This document shows, one piece after another, positions 45,754 through 57,440 of a stretch of 64,000 bases of DNA. The notes under the pieces were generated by a model. That model was not told where the DNA came from. It did not search any database and saw only the letters and a program-made list of their open reading frames with translations. This DNA is from Saururus chinensis (lineage: Eukaryota; Streptophyta; Magnoliopsida; Piperales; Saururaceae). The position numbers and the translations under genes are program-made. How positions within the stretch are numbered: position 1 is the stretch's first letter; each line of letters starts with the position of its first letter. The stretch spans positions 35,102,995-35,166,994 of the forward strand of contig CP141142.1 of the NCBI GenBank assembly GCA_035235625.1, given 5' to 3'.

Positions 45754-47670
45754 GCTTTATTGAATTGTGAAACCCACACTTAAGGGAAGAAAAAATAAGT
45801 TTATGATACTTGATCTTTTGCAAGTACCCAATCGCCAAATGAAGCTATTAATTTAGGACGGATGAAATATTACTCTTTAATTTTTTGAAAGAATTTTAAG
45901 GTTTGTTTAGAATTTGTATAAGATTTGTCCAAAATCTTTTTTTGGATGCACCTATTAATGAAAAATTTAATTTCCCCACAAAATGGTATGAATGGTTTTG
46001 TTCGTCAACACAAATGTTCTATTTCTCCATAAATGCTCCACAAATATACCTTGAAATTTGTTATTTTATTGAAACAGCATGAATCCTCTCTGTGAGAAAT
46101 TCCATCCAAAGGGCATCTCGTATACATTTGGCCAAAAATGGCTTTTGTAGATTTATGCTATTCACATTGAACATTTATGCTTGCCTTTTTTCTTCACAAA
46201 TTTCTCAAGGATGAGTATTTCCCTCTTGTTATAGCCAATTCACCCCTTATACACAGATGGTAAATATATATACTCAGATGATAGATTTCCACTGATCGTG
46301 TTAAGGGGGGGCGGGCTAGATAAAAGAGGGTAGTGAACTACTCATCCCTTTCACAAATACTCTAAAAATCTATTACTAAACAACCCCTTAATTTTGATAT
46401 CTTCCATTAATAAAGAAGGTATTTTCTTTTTAGGGCCATGGAAGCTGGGTATTTGCTATACAAGCTTGAAAAGTGAGGAGCCTTTTCATACTTTGGTACA
46501 TGAACTTTTATTTTTCTACAAAGTAAGTGTTGCCTGTGAAAGGGAATCACCATGTCGGAGATACCTTGGGGATGAGAGATTTGACCCCTTTAGAGTTTAT
46601 ACCAGCCCCGAAGATCTTGATCTGAATCAAGTGATATAGGCAAATGGTAGAACAAAGACGAACCTTGTGCCCTTATAACCCATGCCTAATACGCTGTCAT
46701 CTGACCCTCCAAACATACTGGTCACAGATGATAAGGGCACAGGGTTTAACATAACATCTAACCTCTAACTTGCTTATACTGTGAGTGGCCACCTTCAGCT
46801 AATTTGTGTGCCACATTTATGTGGTAAAAATGAGTTATAATTAGCAGGTGAACCCTAATTATTGTAGTCCCCGGTGACAGTTTGCCAGCGGTAAATCGCC
46901 CAAAATCAACGATGCACCTGTTAGAGCAACAACCAGATGCAAACGTACAATCTTTGCATCAAACTTGTGCGCTAATAGGTGCACCAACCATCCTGTTAAT
47001 AGTCACTAGTAAAGATACATCAGTCGATTATTTCTCACAAATGTGCAGTCCATATAGCATGCAGTACGCTCATGAAGCCTCTGAAAAATTGTGGCTTGCT
47101 CTCAAATCTTCCAGAGAGTTCACAAAACCTTCCGCCGGCTAGTATTCAATAAATGTTCAGATAATAGCTGTCATTGTTGCCTTTAACTGTTTACATTCTG
47201 TGAATCCTTCACTATTTCGTTGGTTTATACTTAGAACCCTTTTGCTGCTTCGCCTCCACACGTGTCTCTAAGGTCCAGAAGTATTCCTGAGTGCACAGTC
47301 ACGTCTCCAGATCATAACTCTCATTTAAAAAATGTATCGCAATATTCATATTATCAAAAGAAGACATTGAATGTTCATGTACCTGAGCAAAAGAGTTAAG
47401 CAATGAATCAATGTTTGATGTGATAGCTGAGAGTAGCCATCCACTAACTCTTCACTAGCCTTTGTTGGCTTGTGGTTCTCGTTCGTAGGAATCGATCATC
47501 AAGCATATATACACCGAGCTTAGCAGTCAAGATTAAAGTTTATCAGAGAATGGTTAATTGCTTGTGGCTCAAAATTGTTGTAAATCAGTGAAGTTGACAT
47601 AACTGAGTCCCATGTCTTGTTTTTCATGATGCATGAAAAGGAGGTTTACTATTTGATCCTCCATGATCCC
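45754..47670. other. Intergenic sequence upstream of the MFS gene
   Basis: No gene was recognised. An 86-codon ORF at 46882-47142 has no family match and weak coding character. The part at 46260-46345 resembles one half of the MITE at 50907-51067. Confidence 0.45.
46260..46345. repeat. Partial MITE-like copy
   Basis: TGATCGTGTTAAGGGGGG, then GGGCTAGATAAAAGAGGGTA and CTACTCATCC follow the right half of the element at 50907-51067. Its left half is not clearly preserved. Confidence 0.4.
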
Positions 47671-47681
47671 TGGGACCATCC

Positions 47682-47689
47682 TATAAGAA
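47682..47689 (+). promoter_or_regulatory. Possible TATA box of the MFS gene
   Basis: TATAAGAA lies 52 bp upstream of the start codon, giving room for only a short 5' leader. Confidence 0.35.
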
Positions 47690-47733
47690 CCCCTCGCCTC
47701 TGAACACTAGACAGCCTACAAATAAGCTCAACC

Positions 47734-49589
47734 ATGCTCTCCCCTACTGCAATTCAATGGCTCAGCCTTATTGGCATGATATGGCTTCAATCCACAAATG
47801 GCACAAATTTTGATTTTGCTGCGTACTCCTCCCAACTGAAAAACCTTCTTTCCCTCTCCCAGTTTCAGCTCAACAATCTTGCTTTTGCTTCCGATGCCGG
47901 AAAACTCTTCGGATGGTTTGCCGGAATCGCGGCCATTCACCTTCCCCTCCGGCTAGTTCTGGTGATTGGTGCAACATTAGGGCTAGTTGGATATGGTGTC
48001 CAATTCCTCGTCCTAGCTGACAAAATTACTTCCTTGCCTTATTGGGTTATTTTTCTACACAGTGTTGTTGCAGGAAATAGCATTTGTTGGATCAACACCG
48101 TCTGTTTTGTCATGACTGTCCGAAACTTCCCTTCCCACCGTCAGATTGCTGGGGGGCTGTCCACAAGCTATATTGGATTAAGTGGAAAAATTTACACACT
48201 CTTGGTTGCTGCCCTCTTAAATGGATCAGCAACCAAGAGGGCCAAAGCTTTTCTTCTAATGAATTCTATAGTGCCCATGATAGTTTCCATCCTAAGTGCC
48301 CCATTGCTAATAGAAATCAAGGAAAATAGTCCCAGTAGATTGGAAGGAGGTTTCTTAGTATTCTTCGTCATAACAATCATAACTGGTATATATGCTATTA
48401 GTGGTAGTATCATCCGTTCAATCTCAACCTGGTATTTACCGGAAATTCATATAATGGGCCTTCTAGTCTTATTGGCTATCCCACTAGTTGTTCCACTGGC
48501 AATCATGCTTAGAGGACGTTTAGGAGGGAAGTGTCCGGGGATAGGAGAGAACAAAGTTCATGATTCGACCATCAATGACACAAGTGACTTAGAGAAGAGA
48601 GACATTGAACATGTGAAGGAAGAGGAGGTAGGGAAAGAGAATGCTGCGAGAGGAAGAGAAGAAGTTGAGACAAAAGCAATGGTCAAGAGATTGGAATTTT
48701 GGTTATATTACTTCATATATATGTTTGGTCCAACAATTGGATTGGTGTTTCTTCATAACTTGGGACAGATTGCTGAATCTCGTGGAAATTCCAAGACTGC
48801 TTCTCTTGTTTCAGTCTCTTCCTCATTTGGCTTCTTTGGACGTCTTGTGCCGCCATTGTTGGACTTCTTCTTGGCAAGGTATGCTTCACATCTTTTCTCT
48901 TAACAAGTTTGGCCAAGATCTTAATAAAACCTTCTTTCTTCACAATCTGAATATTCAAATTGGCCATTTTCCTCTTTTTGTTTCTTTGTAAGTGAAAGAT
49001 AAATCCTTTTTGCCATATGGGACCTTATAATGACTGAGTTGAACTTGTTTGCTACTATAGTATTAATTAACTAGCAGACTTTCCATGATCATATGCATTT
49101 AGCACATGAATCAACAGCTTATGACGTTTTCTTCCTTTTGTTAGGTACAAGGTGGTGATCACTAGGCCAGCATTCATAGCAGCATTCATGCCTCCAATGG
49201 CCGCATCCTTCTTCTTGCTGCTCAGCACTTCCATGATCTCTCTATACGTCTCCACAGCGATCATCGGCGCATGCACCGGCGCGATTGCATCCCTAGCCGT
49301 CTCCACAACCATCGAACTATTCGGCACCAAGTACTTGAGCATAAACCACAATATCATTGTTACAAACATTCCTATAGGGTCCTTTCTTTATGGCAATTTT
49401 GCTGCCTACTTATACCAGAGAGCTACAGATGAGCGTGATGGGAGATGCTTAGGAAGCAAATGTTACAGTGTAACATTTTTGGTCTGGGGCTTGATTTGCT
49501 CAACTGGCGCTCTGCTCAGTTTCCTTCTTTTCCTTCTTAATCGTAGATTATCCTTCAGAAAGGCAACGGATGAATTAGCAAAGAACTAA
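47734..49589 (+). CDS. Nodulin-like / NFD4-type major facilitator transporter (two exons)
   Basis: Exons 47734-48878 and 49145-49589 join across a GT-AG intron (phase 2) to give 529 residues, close to the usual 530-600. Residues 5-245 form the nodulin-like half: WLSLIGMIWLQSTNGTNFDFAAYS, LNNLAFASDAGKLFGWFAG, then NSICWINTVCFVMTVRNFP and GGLSTSYIGLSGKIY. A charged loop lies near 270-325, followed by the MFS-like half with YFIYMFGPTIGLVFLHNLGQIAES and FGRLVPPLLDFFLARYKVV across the splice site. About twelve membrane segments are expected. Arabidopsis relatives include NFD4; substrates are mostly unknown, and transport across a cell membrane is all that can be said. The start follows a short leader and its ATG opens directly into the conserved domain. 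No breaks were seen. Confidence 0.93.
48879..49144 (+). other. Intron of the MFS gene
   Basis: The donor is GGCAAG|GTATGC and the acceptor TTTTGTTAG|GTACAAG. It is 266 bp and T-rich before the acceptor. The open frame of exon 1 would otherwise end in a stop just inside it (48901-48903). Confidence 0.9.
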
Positions 49590-50900
49590 CATTTTTTTGT
49601 ATACTTATCCTTGATATATAGAATTGTTTTACACATATAAGTTGGAAGTATTCTGGCAGATTTCACCACAATGCTAAGGCCTTGAACAAAGTCTTGTGCT
49701 TCAATTATATATGCCCGTGAGCTATAGGATGATTATTTTTATTATAAATTTTTTGTGCTTTCAATCTAAGTTTAAGGTGAACAGAACCAAACAAAAACCC
49801 TCTAACATTACTGTGCTGAGTATTCGGTTCAAAGTTCGTATGAGCACAAGCTTTTGAACACCCGAAAGAGAAATTAATTAAGTAATGAGAAAGCAGTCTT
49901 AATTTTCAGAAAACAAATCCTACTACCATATATAAGAGCAGAGGCAAGAGCCGGGTTGCATCTGAAATATTTTAGCTCAGGCTCATCACACTTGAAGCAA
50001 ATGTTAAAAGAACCACCTACAGAAAATGTGATTAGATGCCAGGAGCCAGGCTAAGGGGAGGATTGCAAATTCTAGTATACTTCCATTATTATGTAAACAT
50101 TAGGGTACATGTATATATATAATAAAGGACGCATCTAGCCTGGGCAGACTCGGTGGCCAATGCCCTGTGACCAGCCTACATAGGGATACGAATATGGTAT
50201 ATATATAACCTTATATGGGCTAGTCACGGAGCTGGTCAGGGAGAGCTGATCAGGAAAACATTTTTGACGTGTACAATTACCTAGCCAATCACTATTGCAT
50301 TGCACCTAAACACAAAAATGTAATCAGTCGTTGGTGAAGCTTCACCTGGCCGTTGATCTCCGGGATTGATGATCCACACCTGAATATGCGGCTAATAAAA
50401 TTTCACTAGCTGATTACAACTCCCTAAACAGTGTGCCTACATTTACTGAACAACATGTTAATTTGTATTCAGGAAAATGATAATCATACCGCACGAATCT
50501 ATCTAACAAAATCTTTTAACTGGGTTTTGATGACAAAATGTGTGGGCCCAAGTGAGCTTGTATGAGACACATCCTGCCAAAACCCACTTGGAGGGTTTCT
50601 TTGGATAGATTCCTTTATGAAAAGCGCTTTGCATATATTTTTGTAGTTATTTATTAACCTTTTGTGTGAACGAATTTGCTAGTTGTATCATTGAGTACAA
50701 ACTCAAGAAACACATTTAATATATAGAAGGAACAGGATAAACAGATGTATAATGTTCTATCTTTATTTATTCTAACGAGTCTCAATGATATCCTCATATC
50801 GGAGCCATTAGGATGGACTGTAAACATGATAGCACATTTAATGTCACAAATATGTGCACTATGCACTAGCATAGGCATCGTCAATTTTGATATTCAACCA
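49590..50900. other. Downstream and intergenic sequence
   Basis: This is the likely 3' region of the MFS gene (AT-rich, several AATAAA-like words such as AATAAAGG near 50120). No further gene was recognised. Confidence 0.4.
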
Positions 50901-50906
50901 CTATGA

Positions 50907-51067
50907 AATAAGGACGAGAAGTTTACCACCCTTACTTTATTTAAACTACCTTATTTTTATATAATTAGTAGATATCTACTGGCCTAATATATATTATTGG
51001 TGGATATCAATTGACTGTATTAAAGGGGTGGGCTAAATAAAATAAGAGGTGGCATACTCCTTATCCA
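50907..51067. mobile_element. Short MITE-like element, ~160 bp
   Basis: The left end AATAAGGACGAGAAGTTTAC, followed by CACCCTTACTTTATTTAA, is an imperfect inverted copy of the right end GGGCTAAATAAAATAAGAGG, then TGGCATACTCCTTATCC. The middle contains AGTAGATATCTACT, a palindrome. A second partial copy is at 46260-46345. The target duplication is unclear. Confidence 0.55.
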
Positions 51068-52290
51068 TAAAATAAAAAATATTTTAGAGGAGGATGTAAG
51101 TGCAAGGACCCTTTTTTTCTAGGGCATTAATTAGCAAGCTATTATTTAGATAACCGTGGCAAAGAAAAACCGGCAGTATTAGCCCAAAAAAAAGGACAAC
51201 TAAAAGGCAAGGAGATTAATTATATGACAATTGCCATTTCTTAAGGGAACTAATTCCAAACCGTTCACTGCTTGTGGTTATGCTCCTAGGTCCCACATTG
51301 GTCTGCCCTTAAGGAAATGCAAACTGGGGGACCCACCACATATTTATATGGGAACAATCCCCATGAACGTGGCACTACCTTCATCCATGGAAGATTCATG
51401 CAAACAATCACACAACGGAGGAGGGGAATGCCGTGAGAGGGAGGCCATGTTCTAGGAGTGAACGAGGGACGAGGGAAAATCTATTTTGTGGTGGGAAAAG
51501 ACTCGATCAGTCCAATTGAATAACAAAGACTGGACTTGTCTAGTAACAGCATCAGTACAACCTTGTGTATCTGCGTACATTAATGGAGGTGGTCGATGCT
51601 CCAGAGTTGTGCTGCTTTGAACCACCGCCATTTAAGGGAGATGATGACACAACTCACAAAATCGGGAGAATTCGATTGACCATTTTGGATCACAATCCTC
51701 ATCAGCCGACTTGGATTCGCTATTAGTGAAGGCAAGTGGAGTGCTTCAGAGGTTTGGAATTGATGTATATAACGTAGACAAAGAACGTCCTTTTAACTAA
51801 AATTTTTTCGAGTAAATGATTGGGGTGGTAAATGATTATCTCCTCAAACTCCAAAAACTCATGAAATTTTAGCTCAAGTTATGTTTACAATCTTACTTTC
51901 ATTGTAAATTTAAGATAACATTAAGTCACATATTCTTACTTATTGAAAATAGCGTAAAGTGAATATATTTGCATTTTTCCACTTGATTAGATGAAATTAA
52001 TTTTACCTACTTATCTTCTTTAGACTTTACACCAGTGTTTGATTGGACATAGAGGACTGGATATCACATGATAGGGAGATCTACTTTTCATAGTCCAAAT
52101 CATTATACTTAAGATATTAGTAAAGAAAATATAAAAAAATGAATTTGCCTACAAGCATAGAAGGTTTATCAATACCACTTCTAGCTGAAAAATAAACTAT
52201 GGCATTTGGTTATCATTGAAGTAAATGGTACGAAATAGGTTTTGCAATGGGTGATTACCTTTTTGTCAATCATATGAAATGTTCTAAAAT
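51068..52290. other. Gene-free sequence
   Basis: No recognised gene or element was found; short ORFs lack domain features. Confidence 0.4.
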
Positions 52291-52299
52291 TTGAAACTT

Positions 52300-52690
52300 T
52301 GTTAGAAAAAGTTGTCAGCAGAGACCGGAGGGGTTAGTAAAATGGCAACCCCTTTTTCACATATTTCCATGGGCTGTCATTTTCAAAATTTGCTTGCAAC
52401 ATAAAAAGTTTATAATATAAGCTTACATGTTACAAGTGTATGAGATGAAAAAAACACTATTTCCTATTAGAAGAAATTAATTATTTTGAAATGTTGTAAA
52501 AAACAGTTGTTTGCGTAGAATGATGGGGTCTGTAAAAAGGCAACCGCTTTTTCACATACTTCCACACTTCCAGATTTTGCTTATGAATGATTTTTCATGT
52601 AAAAAGCTTATAATATAAACTTAAATGTTATAAGTGTATAAGATAAAAATAGACTATTTCTTCATTGAAGAAATATTTATCTTTTTGTAA
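52300..52690. repeat. 195-bp imperfect tandem duplication
   Basis: GTAAAATGGCAACCCCTTTT (52337) and GTAAAAAGGCAACCGCTTTT (52532) begin parallel stretches. Both continue through TTCACATA, ATTTTGCTT, AAAAAGYTTATAATATAA and ACTATTTC. Confidence 0.8.
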
Positions 52691-52905
52691 AACTTTACCC
52701 ACTTTTTAAAATTTTACCAATACCCTACCCAATACCTATTTCTCCAATCATTATCCATGCCCTACTTGTTAGCCATTGCCTGATTGGGTGAGGTAAAACT
52801 TTACCCACTTATCAAAATTTTACCAATACCTTACTCATTGCCTATTTCTCCAATTATTATCCATGCCCTACCCATTAGCCATTGCCTATAAGGTAGATGG
52901 TAACT
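52687..52905. repeat. 106-bp tandem duplication
   Basis: GTAAAACTTTACCCACTT starts at 52687 and again at 52793. Both units run through TTTTACCAATACC, CCTATTTCTCCAAT, TATCCATGCCCTAC and TTAGCCATTGCCT with few differences, so the duplication is fairly recent. Confidence 0.88.
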
Positions 52906-53640
52906 AACCGATATGAAAAGTTGCAATATTAATTGCAAATTATCTTCACACCACCATTTTTAGTAACATTTTCAAAATGTCCCAAACCTTGGAAGTAGGT
53001 TTTCTAAGTTAGGAGGTGGTGCATATGTATTACCAATCTCGTTTTCATCAATAACATTACTATTGGCACCCTCCTCAAGATTGATACTTTTTGATACATC
53101 GATGAATAATAAATTATTATAATATTTGTAATGAAACCTCAACATGTAATAAGCGAAAAAAGCAAAAGACCAATAACATTCATTGATAAATGCAGCGTAT
53201 CATTGCAAGGTAAAATAAACATAATGGACTAGACCACATATGAATGGAACCATATAATATTTTTAATAAATTACGATACTCCTAAACCATGTTATGTAAG
53301 ATTAGGGAACAATTTCTAGGGGAATGAGAAACTTTTAGACTCCAACAAATTCTAATTTGGTTGTACTAGCAACAATTACTTCTCTATCTGTTTAGGCAGA
53401 CCCCTACCATTATGTAAAAGTCATAAAAGTCTTACACTAGGAAAAACATAAGAACATAAAACCAAATTAAAAACCAAAAGCAAACCACGTGCAAAGAAAT
53501 TACGAGCGTACACGTACATGCCTTACTCCCCATTTGTTTAGGGCAATCATTTCCTTGAGATGCCGAAGGTGTGAAGGAACACGAAAGAATTAGATGAAGA
53601 TTTTAGATCACATGACGTATTAGCCAAAGAATTTGCTACA
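52906..53640. other. Gene-free sequence
   Basis: AT-rich, no recognised feature; it borders the 3' end of the LINE remnant. Confidence 0.4.
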
Positions 53641-53643
53641 CCA

Positions 53644-55866
53644 TTAGCTTCTCGGAAAACAATGCTGAATCGAAATTTGATGCAAATCCTTCAAACTTTT
53701 GATTTTAGAAAGAATACTTTGAATCTTCCAAGGCCATCGAAAATTAGCATTAATCATAGTGACCAATAACAAGGAATCAAATTCAGTAGTTAGTGGAAGC
53801 CAGTTGAATGCTAGTGCATATCTGATGCCTTCCACCATAGCCCTAGCTACAACATGCGCACCTGTTTGAGAGCCATAAAATTGATAAAATTCAAATTGTA
53901 AAGCCCCATTTATATTCCGAATAATACCTCCCCCCTCCTGATAATCTTGGATTTCCTTTGAAAGCACCATCAATTAATATTAAGTTTTCATGACCCAATA
54001 AAGGGAGGAATTTAACGAATAGTAAGGATATTAGGTACACAAAATGAAGGAATCCTCAAAAATAAATTTTCCGCAATGAGTACTTCTTTACAAGTCAATT
54101 GGTACATGGGGGGACAATAGTGGCTAACAATCTTCTAAGGTATTGAATATGCCAAGGAATATTTCTGAAGTTCATTTTATGGTTATCAAATTTAGCAGCA
54201 CATCTAGCTCTTCAAATGAACCATACAATAATCAAGGGGCTTAATCTCATAAGAAGGTTAACCATGCACAGACTTTTTGGATCTAATTAAGGAGAAAGAC
54301 GTTATTCGAGCATTGAGATTACTGTGAGAAGAACGATCAATGCCATAAATGTTTTGGAAGAAGTTCCATACTTTGTTAGCAATTTCACTTGTATTAAACA
54401 CATGGTCAATGGTCTCATAGTTGGGAGCAATATCACTTGTAATAAACACATGCACAATAGTTTCACAGTTGGGAGCCATACAAGAGCATATAGACGCTAG
54501 AGGAATTCCATAAGATTTTATATTTCCTCCGTAGGGATCCTACCAAACCAAGCATGAATACAAAAGATAGATATATTTATGGGCATGCAATGATGCCACA
54601 CATTTTAAAAAAATATTTGGCTGGTTAGAAGCACGAATAATATTCCAAGCTGACTTTATAGTGAAACATCCGTCAAGGTTTGGCTTGCAAATCTAGCCCC
54701 AGGAAGAAATAAAACTATTATGTATAACCAAATCTTTCATCCTGTTTATTTTGTGCTAGGACCTGCTAAGGGCATAACATCTTCTAGGCTCAAGCAAGGT
54801 GCTATTTTTCACATGACTTTCTTGCATATACCTAGCCCATAATGTCTTTTTGGTGATTAGATGCCACCCCAATTTACAACCTGGTGCCTCTATAGTATCC
54901 TTCAGATTATGAAGACCAAATCCCTGTTCAACCACTGGGTGACACAAATTTGAATATCATATCCAATATTGCTTCCTTTGACCAAATTTATTAGAACCCC
55001 ACAAAAAATTTAAGAAAAGAGATTCAACTTTGTTGATAATGCTTATAGGAGGGTCAAGCGCTGAAAAAAGATAGACATGCATACTAGTAAGAATACTTTG
55101 AAGTAGAGTGATTTGACTTGCCATGGATAATAGTTTTTGTTTAAATCTTGAAATTTTATTTTTAATAGAGAGAATAATCGGATGAAAAAAAATGTTCTTA
55201 ACCCTGCCATAATATAAGGGAACTCCCAAATAAGTAATGGGGAAACTTTTCCTGGAGAAGCCTACGGCCCTTTCAATAATATATAACCTAGAATGTGAAA
55301 GATTACCAATTAATGATGAAACAACTTTTAGATGTGTTTTTTCATATCCTTTTAATCATCTAGAACCTTCTCAATAGAAGACTTTCTAGCATTACAGAAT
55401 CAAATTGTATCATCAACATAAAGGATATGAGATATTTGTGTTACCCAAGGAATATACCCACATCAAGGTTATACCTAACAAATGAAAGAAAGTTCTATTC
55501 AAGAACTCCTCGGCAATAATAAAAAGAGGAACCAAAGGATCACCTTGTCTAACACCTCTTGCAGATTTGAAATATTTCTCAAGAGAGGCATTAATAATAA
55601 CAAAAAACCAACAATTAGATATAATCCTTCCCACCAAGAAGTAAAACTTGCAAAACTTCAAATTTAGAAAGAACATAAAAAAGGAACTTCCAATCTTGTC
55701 TATCCTAAGCTTTATCCATATCTAGCTTTATAATAATATTGCCACCCATAGAATCATTATTAAGCTCTTGAGTCATCTCTTGAGATAGAAGAATGCTATC
55801 AATAATAGATCTATCCTTCACAAAAGCATGTTGCTCATGATAAATTATTTTAGGAATAACATTAGA
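53644..55866 (-). pseudogene. LINE retrotransposon remnant (RT, zf-RVT, RNase H)
   Basis: Domains on the minus strand run from right to left. RT pieces are HEQHAFVKDRSIID and LNNDSMGGNIIIKLDMDKA near 55680-55860, ARGVRQGDPL near 55540 and a C-terminal stretch at 54957-55229 (MGVPLYYGRVK, NKISRFKQKLLS). Next come a zf-RVT piece at 54258-54480 (HVFNTSEIANKVW) and an RNase H-like domain at 53644-53973 (GGGIIRNINGALQF, TEFDSLLLVTMI). Frames are broken by stops. The N-terminal endonuclease is missing because the right end abuts the hairpin DNA of CACTA 3. Confidence 0.88.
54380..54475 (-). repeat. 48-bp in-frame duplication inside the LINE zf-RVT region
   Basis: CAATTTCACTTGTATTAAAC (54380) and CAATATCACTTGTAATAAAC (54428) start two 48-bp copies. 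Translated, the 16-residue unit APN(C/Y)ETI-HVF-TS(D/E)I occurs twice in a row. Confidence 0.85.
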
Positions 55867-57194
55867 GACATATGTTTATACGTTGCTAATGATTTTACTT
55901 TTGTGACATATAATTAAGCGTCGATAATATTAAATTATTAGCGATGCATAGATTTATGCGTCGCTTATAAGTGGTTAGTAGAAACACATAATTATACGTC
56001 GCTAATAATTTCATAATATGTAAAAAAATAAAAAAAAACTTATTAGCAATGCATCATTATAAGCATCGCTAATATATCTTATTAAGGACACTAAATTATG
56101 CGTATGTAATATTCAATAATAATTTAAAAAAAATATTATTAGCGACGCATAATGACGTGTGTCGCAAATGAAAAGTAATTAGTGATGCTTAATAAGCATC
56201 ACTAATATATCTTATTAACAACGCTAAATTATGCATCAGTAATGTTCAATAATAATTTTTAAAAAAATAAAAAAAATATAACTATAAAAATATTTTAAAA
56301 AAATATATATTATTAGCGACACATGATGATATGCGTTGCTATAACCAAAATTTTGTTTTAAAAAAAGCTCGCCGGTGGCTAGCCTTGCGGGGAAGAGGGA
56401 GGTTGTCACGCCTCGACACCGCCCTACCTGAATCGAACCTGGTCAAAGGGCCGGTCCAGCGCATGGGGGTGACAGTATTGAAAACGGTTAAAAAAGTAGC
56501 AAAACACTTATGCCCTTACCACAGACAGTCTAATTAATAAAGTTACGCACTACTTTGAGCAAGAATAAATAGGTAAGACCAAAAAAGTTACTTAAACTCT
56601 AAATTAAACCACAAATATCAAACCCACATACTAATAATCCATAGCCAACACACGACTCCTAAATAAGGTCTCAAACAAAACTAAAGATATAATGTATCAG
56701 AAGTCTGAAAACAAGAACCAGTCCATAAGGGTTCTAACATCAAAACAAAATAATGAGAGAGATGCAAAATCTAGTGGTCTCCACTCCTACTCCCAAGATC
56801 TCCCTGATCTTTCCTCATAAAGAGGATCCTGTCCGATTGCATGTCACGCCATGCAACCCCAAAACAAAACAAGGAAAGTGGGGTAAGTATAAAAACTTAA
56901 TAATGGTTTGAATACAACTATAATAGTCAGAAAACACGATGACATAACAATGTAGCAATTGAGATCCAAAATCAATATGCTATACCACTTTCTGATTATT
57001 TACTAGTTAAAACCCCTATTTAACCATAAACATAAGAACTATCTTGCATAAGACCTACCTATTAAGTCAAGTCATAAATATTCAAAATTATAACATAACA
57101 TGCATTCCATATAGGTATTGGTTCATATCTACTAAAATCAAGCATGATAATCCCATAAATCACATAAGAAGTGTCTTTCACACCCTTTTCTAAT

Positions 57195-57440
57195 CATGCA
57201 TTTCTATCACATAAACCTGCATAATAGTGTCTCAATCACACACTTTCTGATCATGCATTCATATCACATAAACCTGTATAATAATGTTTCAATCACACCA
57301 TTTCTGATTATGCATTCATATCACATAAACCTCCATAATAGTGTAATGTTAACACACTTTCTGATCATGCATTTATATCACATAAACCTACATAATAGTG
57401 TCTCAATCAAACCAATTCTTATTATATATTCATATCACAT
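57195..57440. repeat. 57-bp tandem repeat in solo LTR C
   Basis: Units begin at 57195, 57252, 57309, 57366 and (partial) 57423, each with CATGCATT-ATATCACATAAACC, then ATAATAGTGT and CACTTTCTGAT. The exact 57-bp period keeps an apparent ORF open, which is not a gene. Confidence 0.92.

Noticed and set aside
38870..45756. A clear 3-bp target duplication for CACTA 2
   Set aside because: The flanking triplets are TTC and GCT; no shift of the ends makes them match, so the right boundary is given with caution.
46882..47142. 86-codon ORF upstream of the MFS gene
   Set aside because: There is no family resemblance, promoter or conserved context; the length is within chance.
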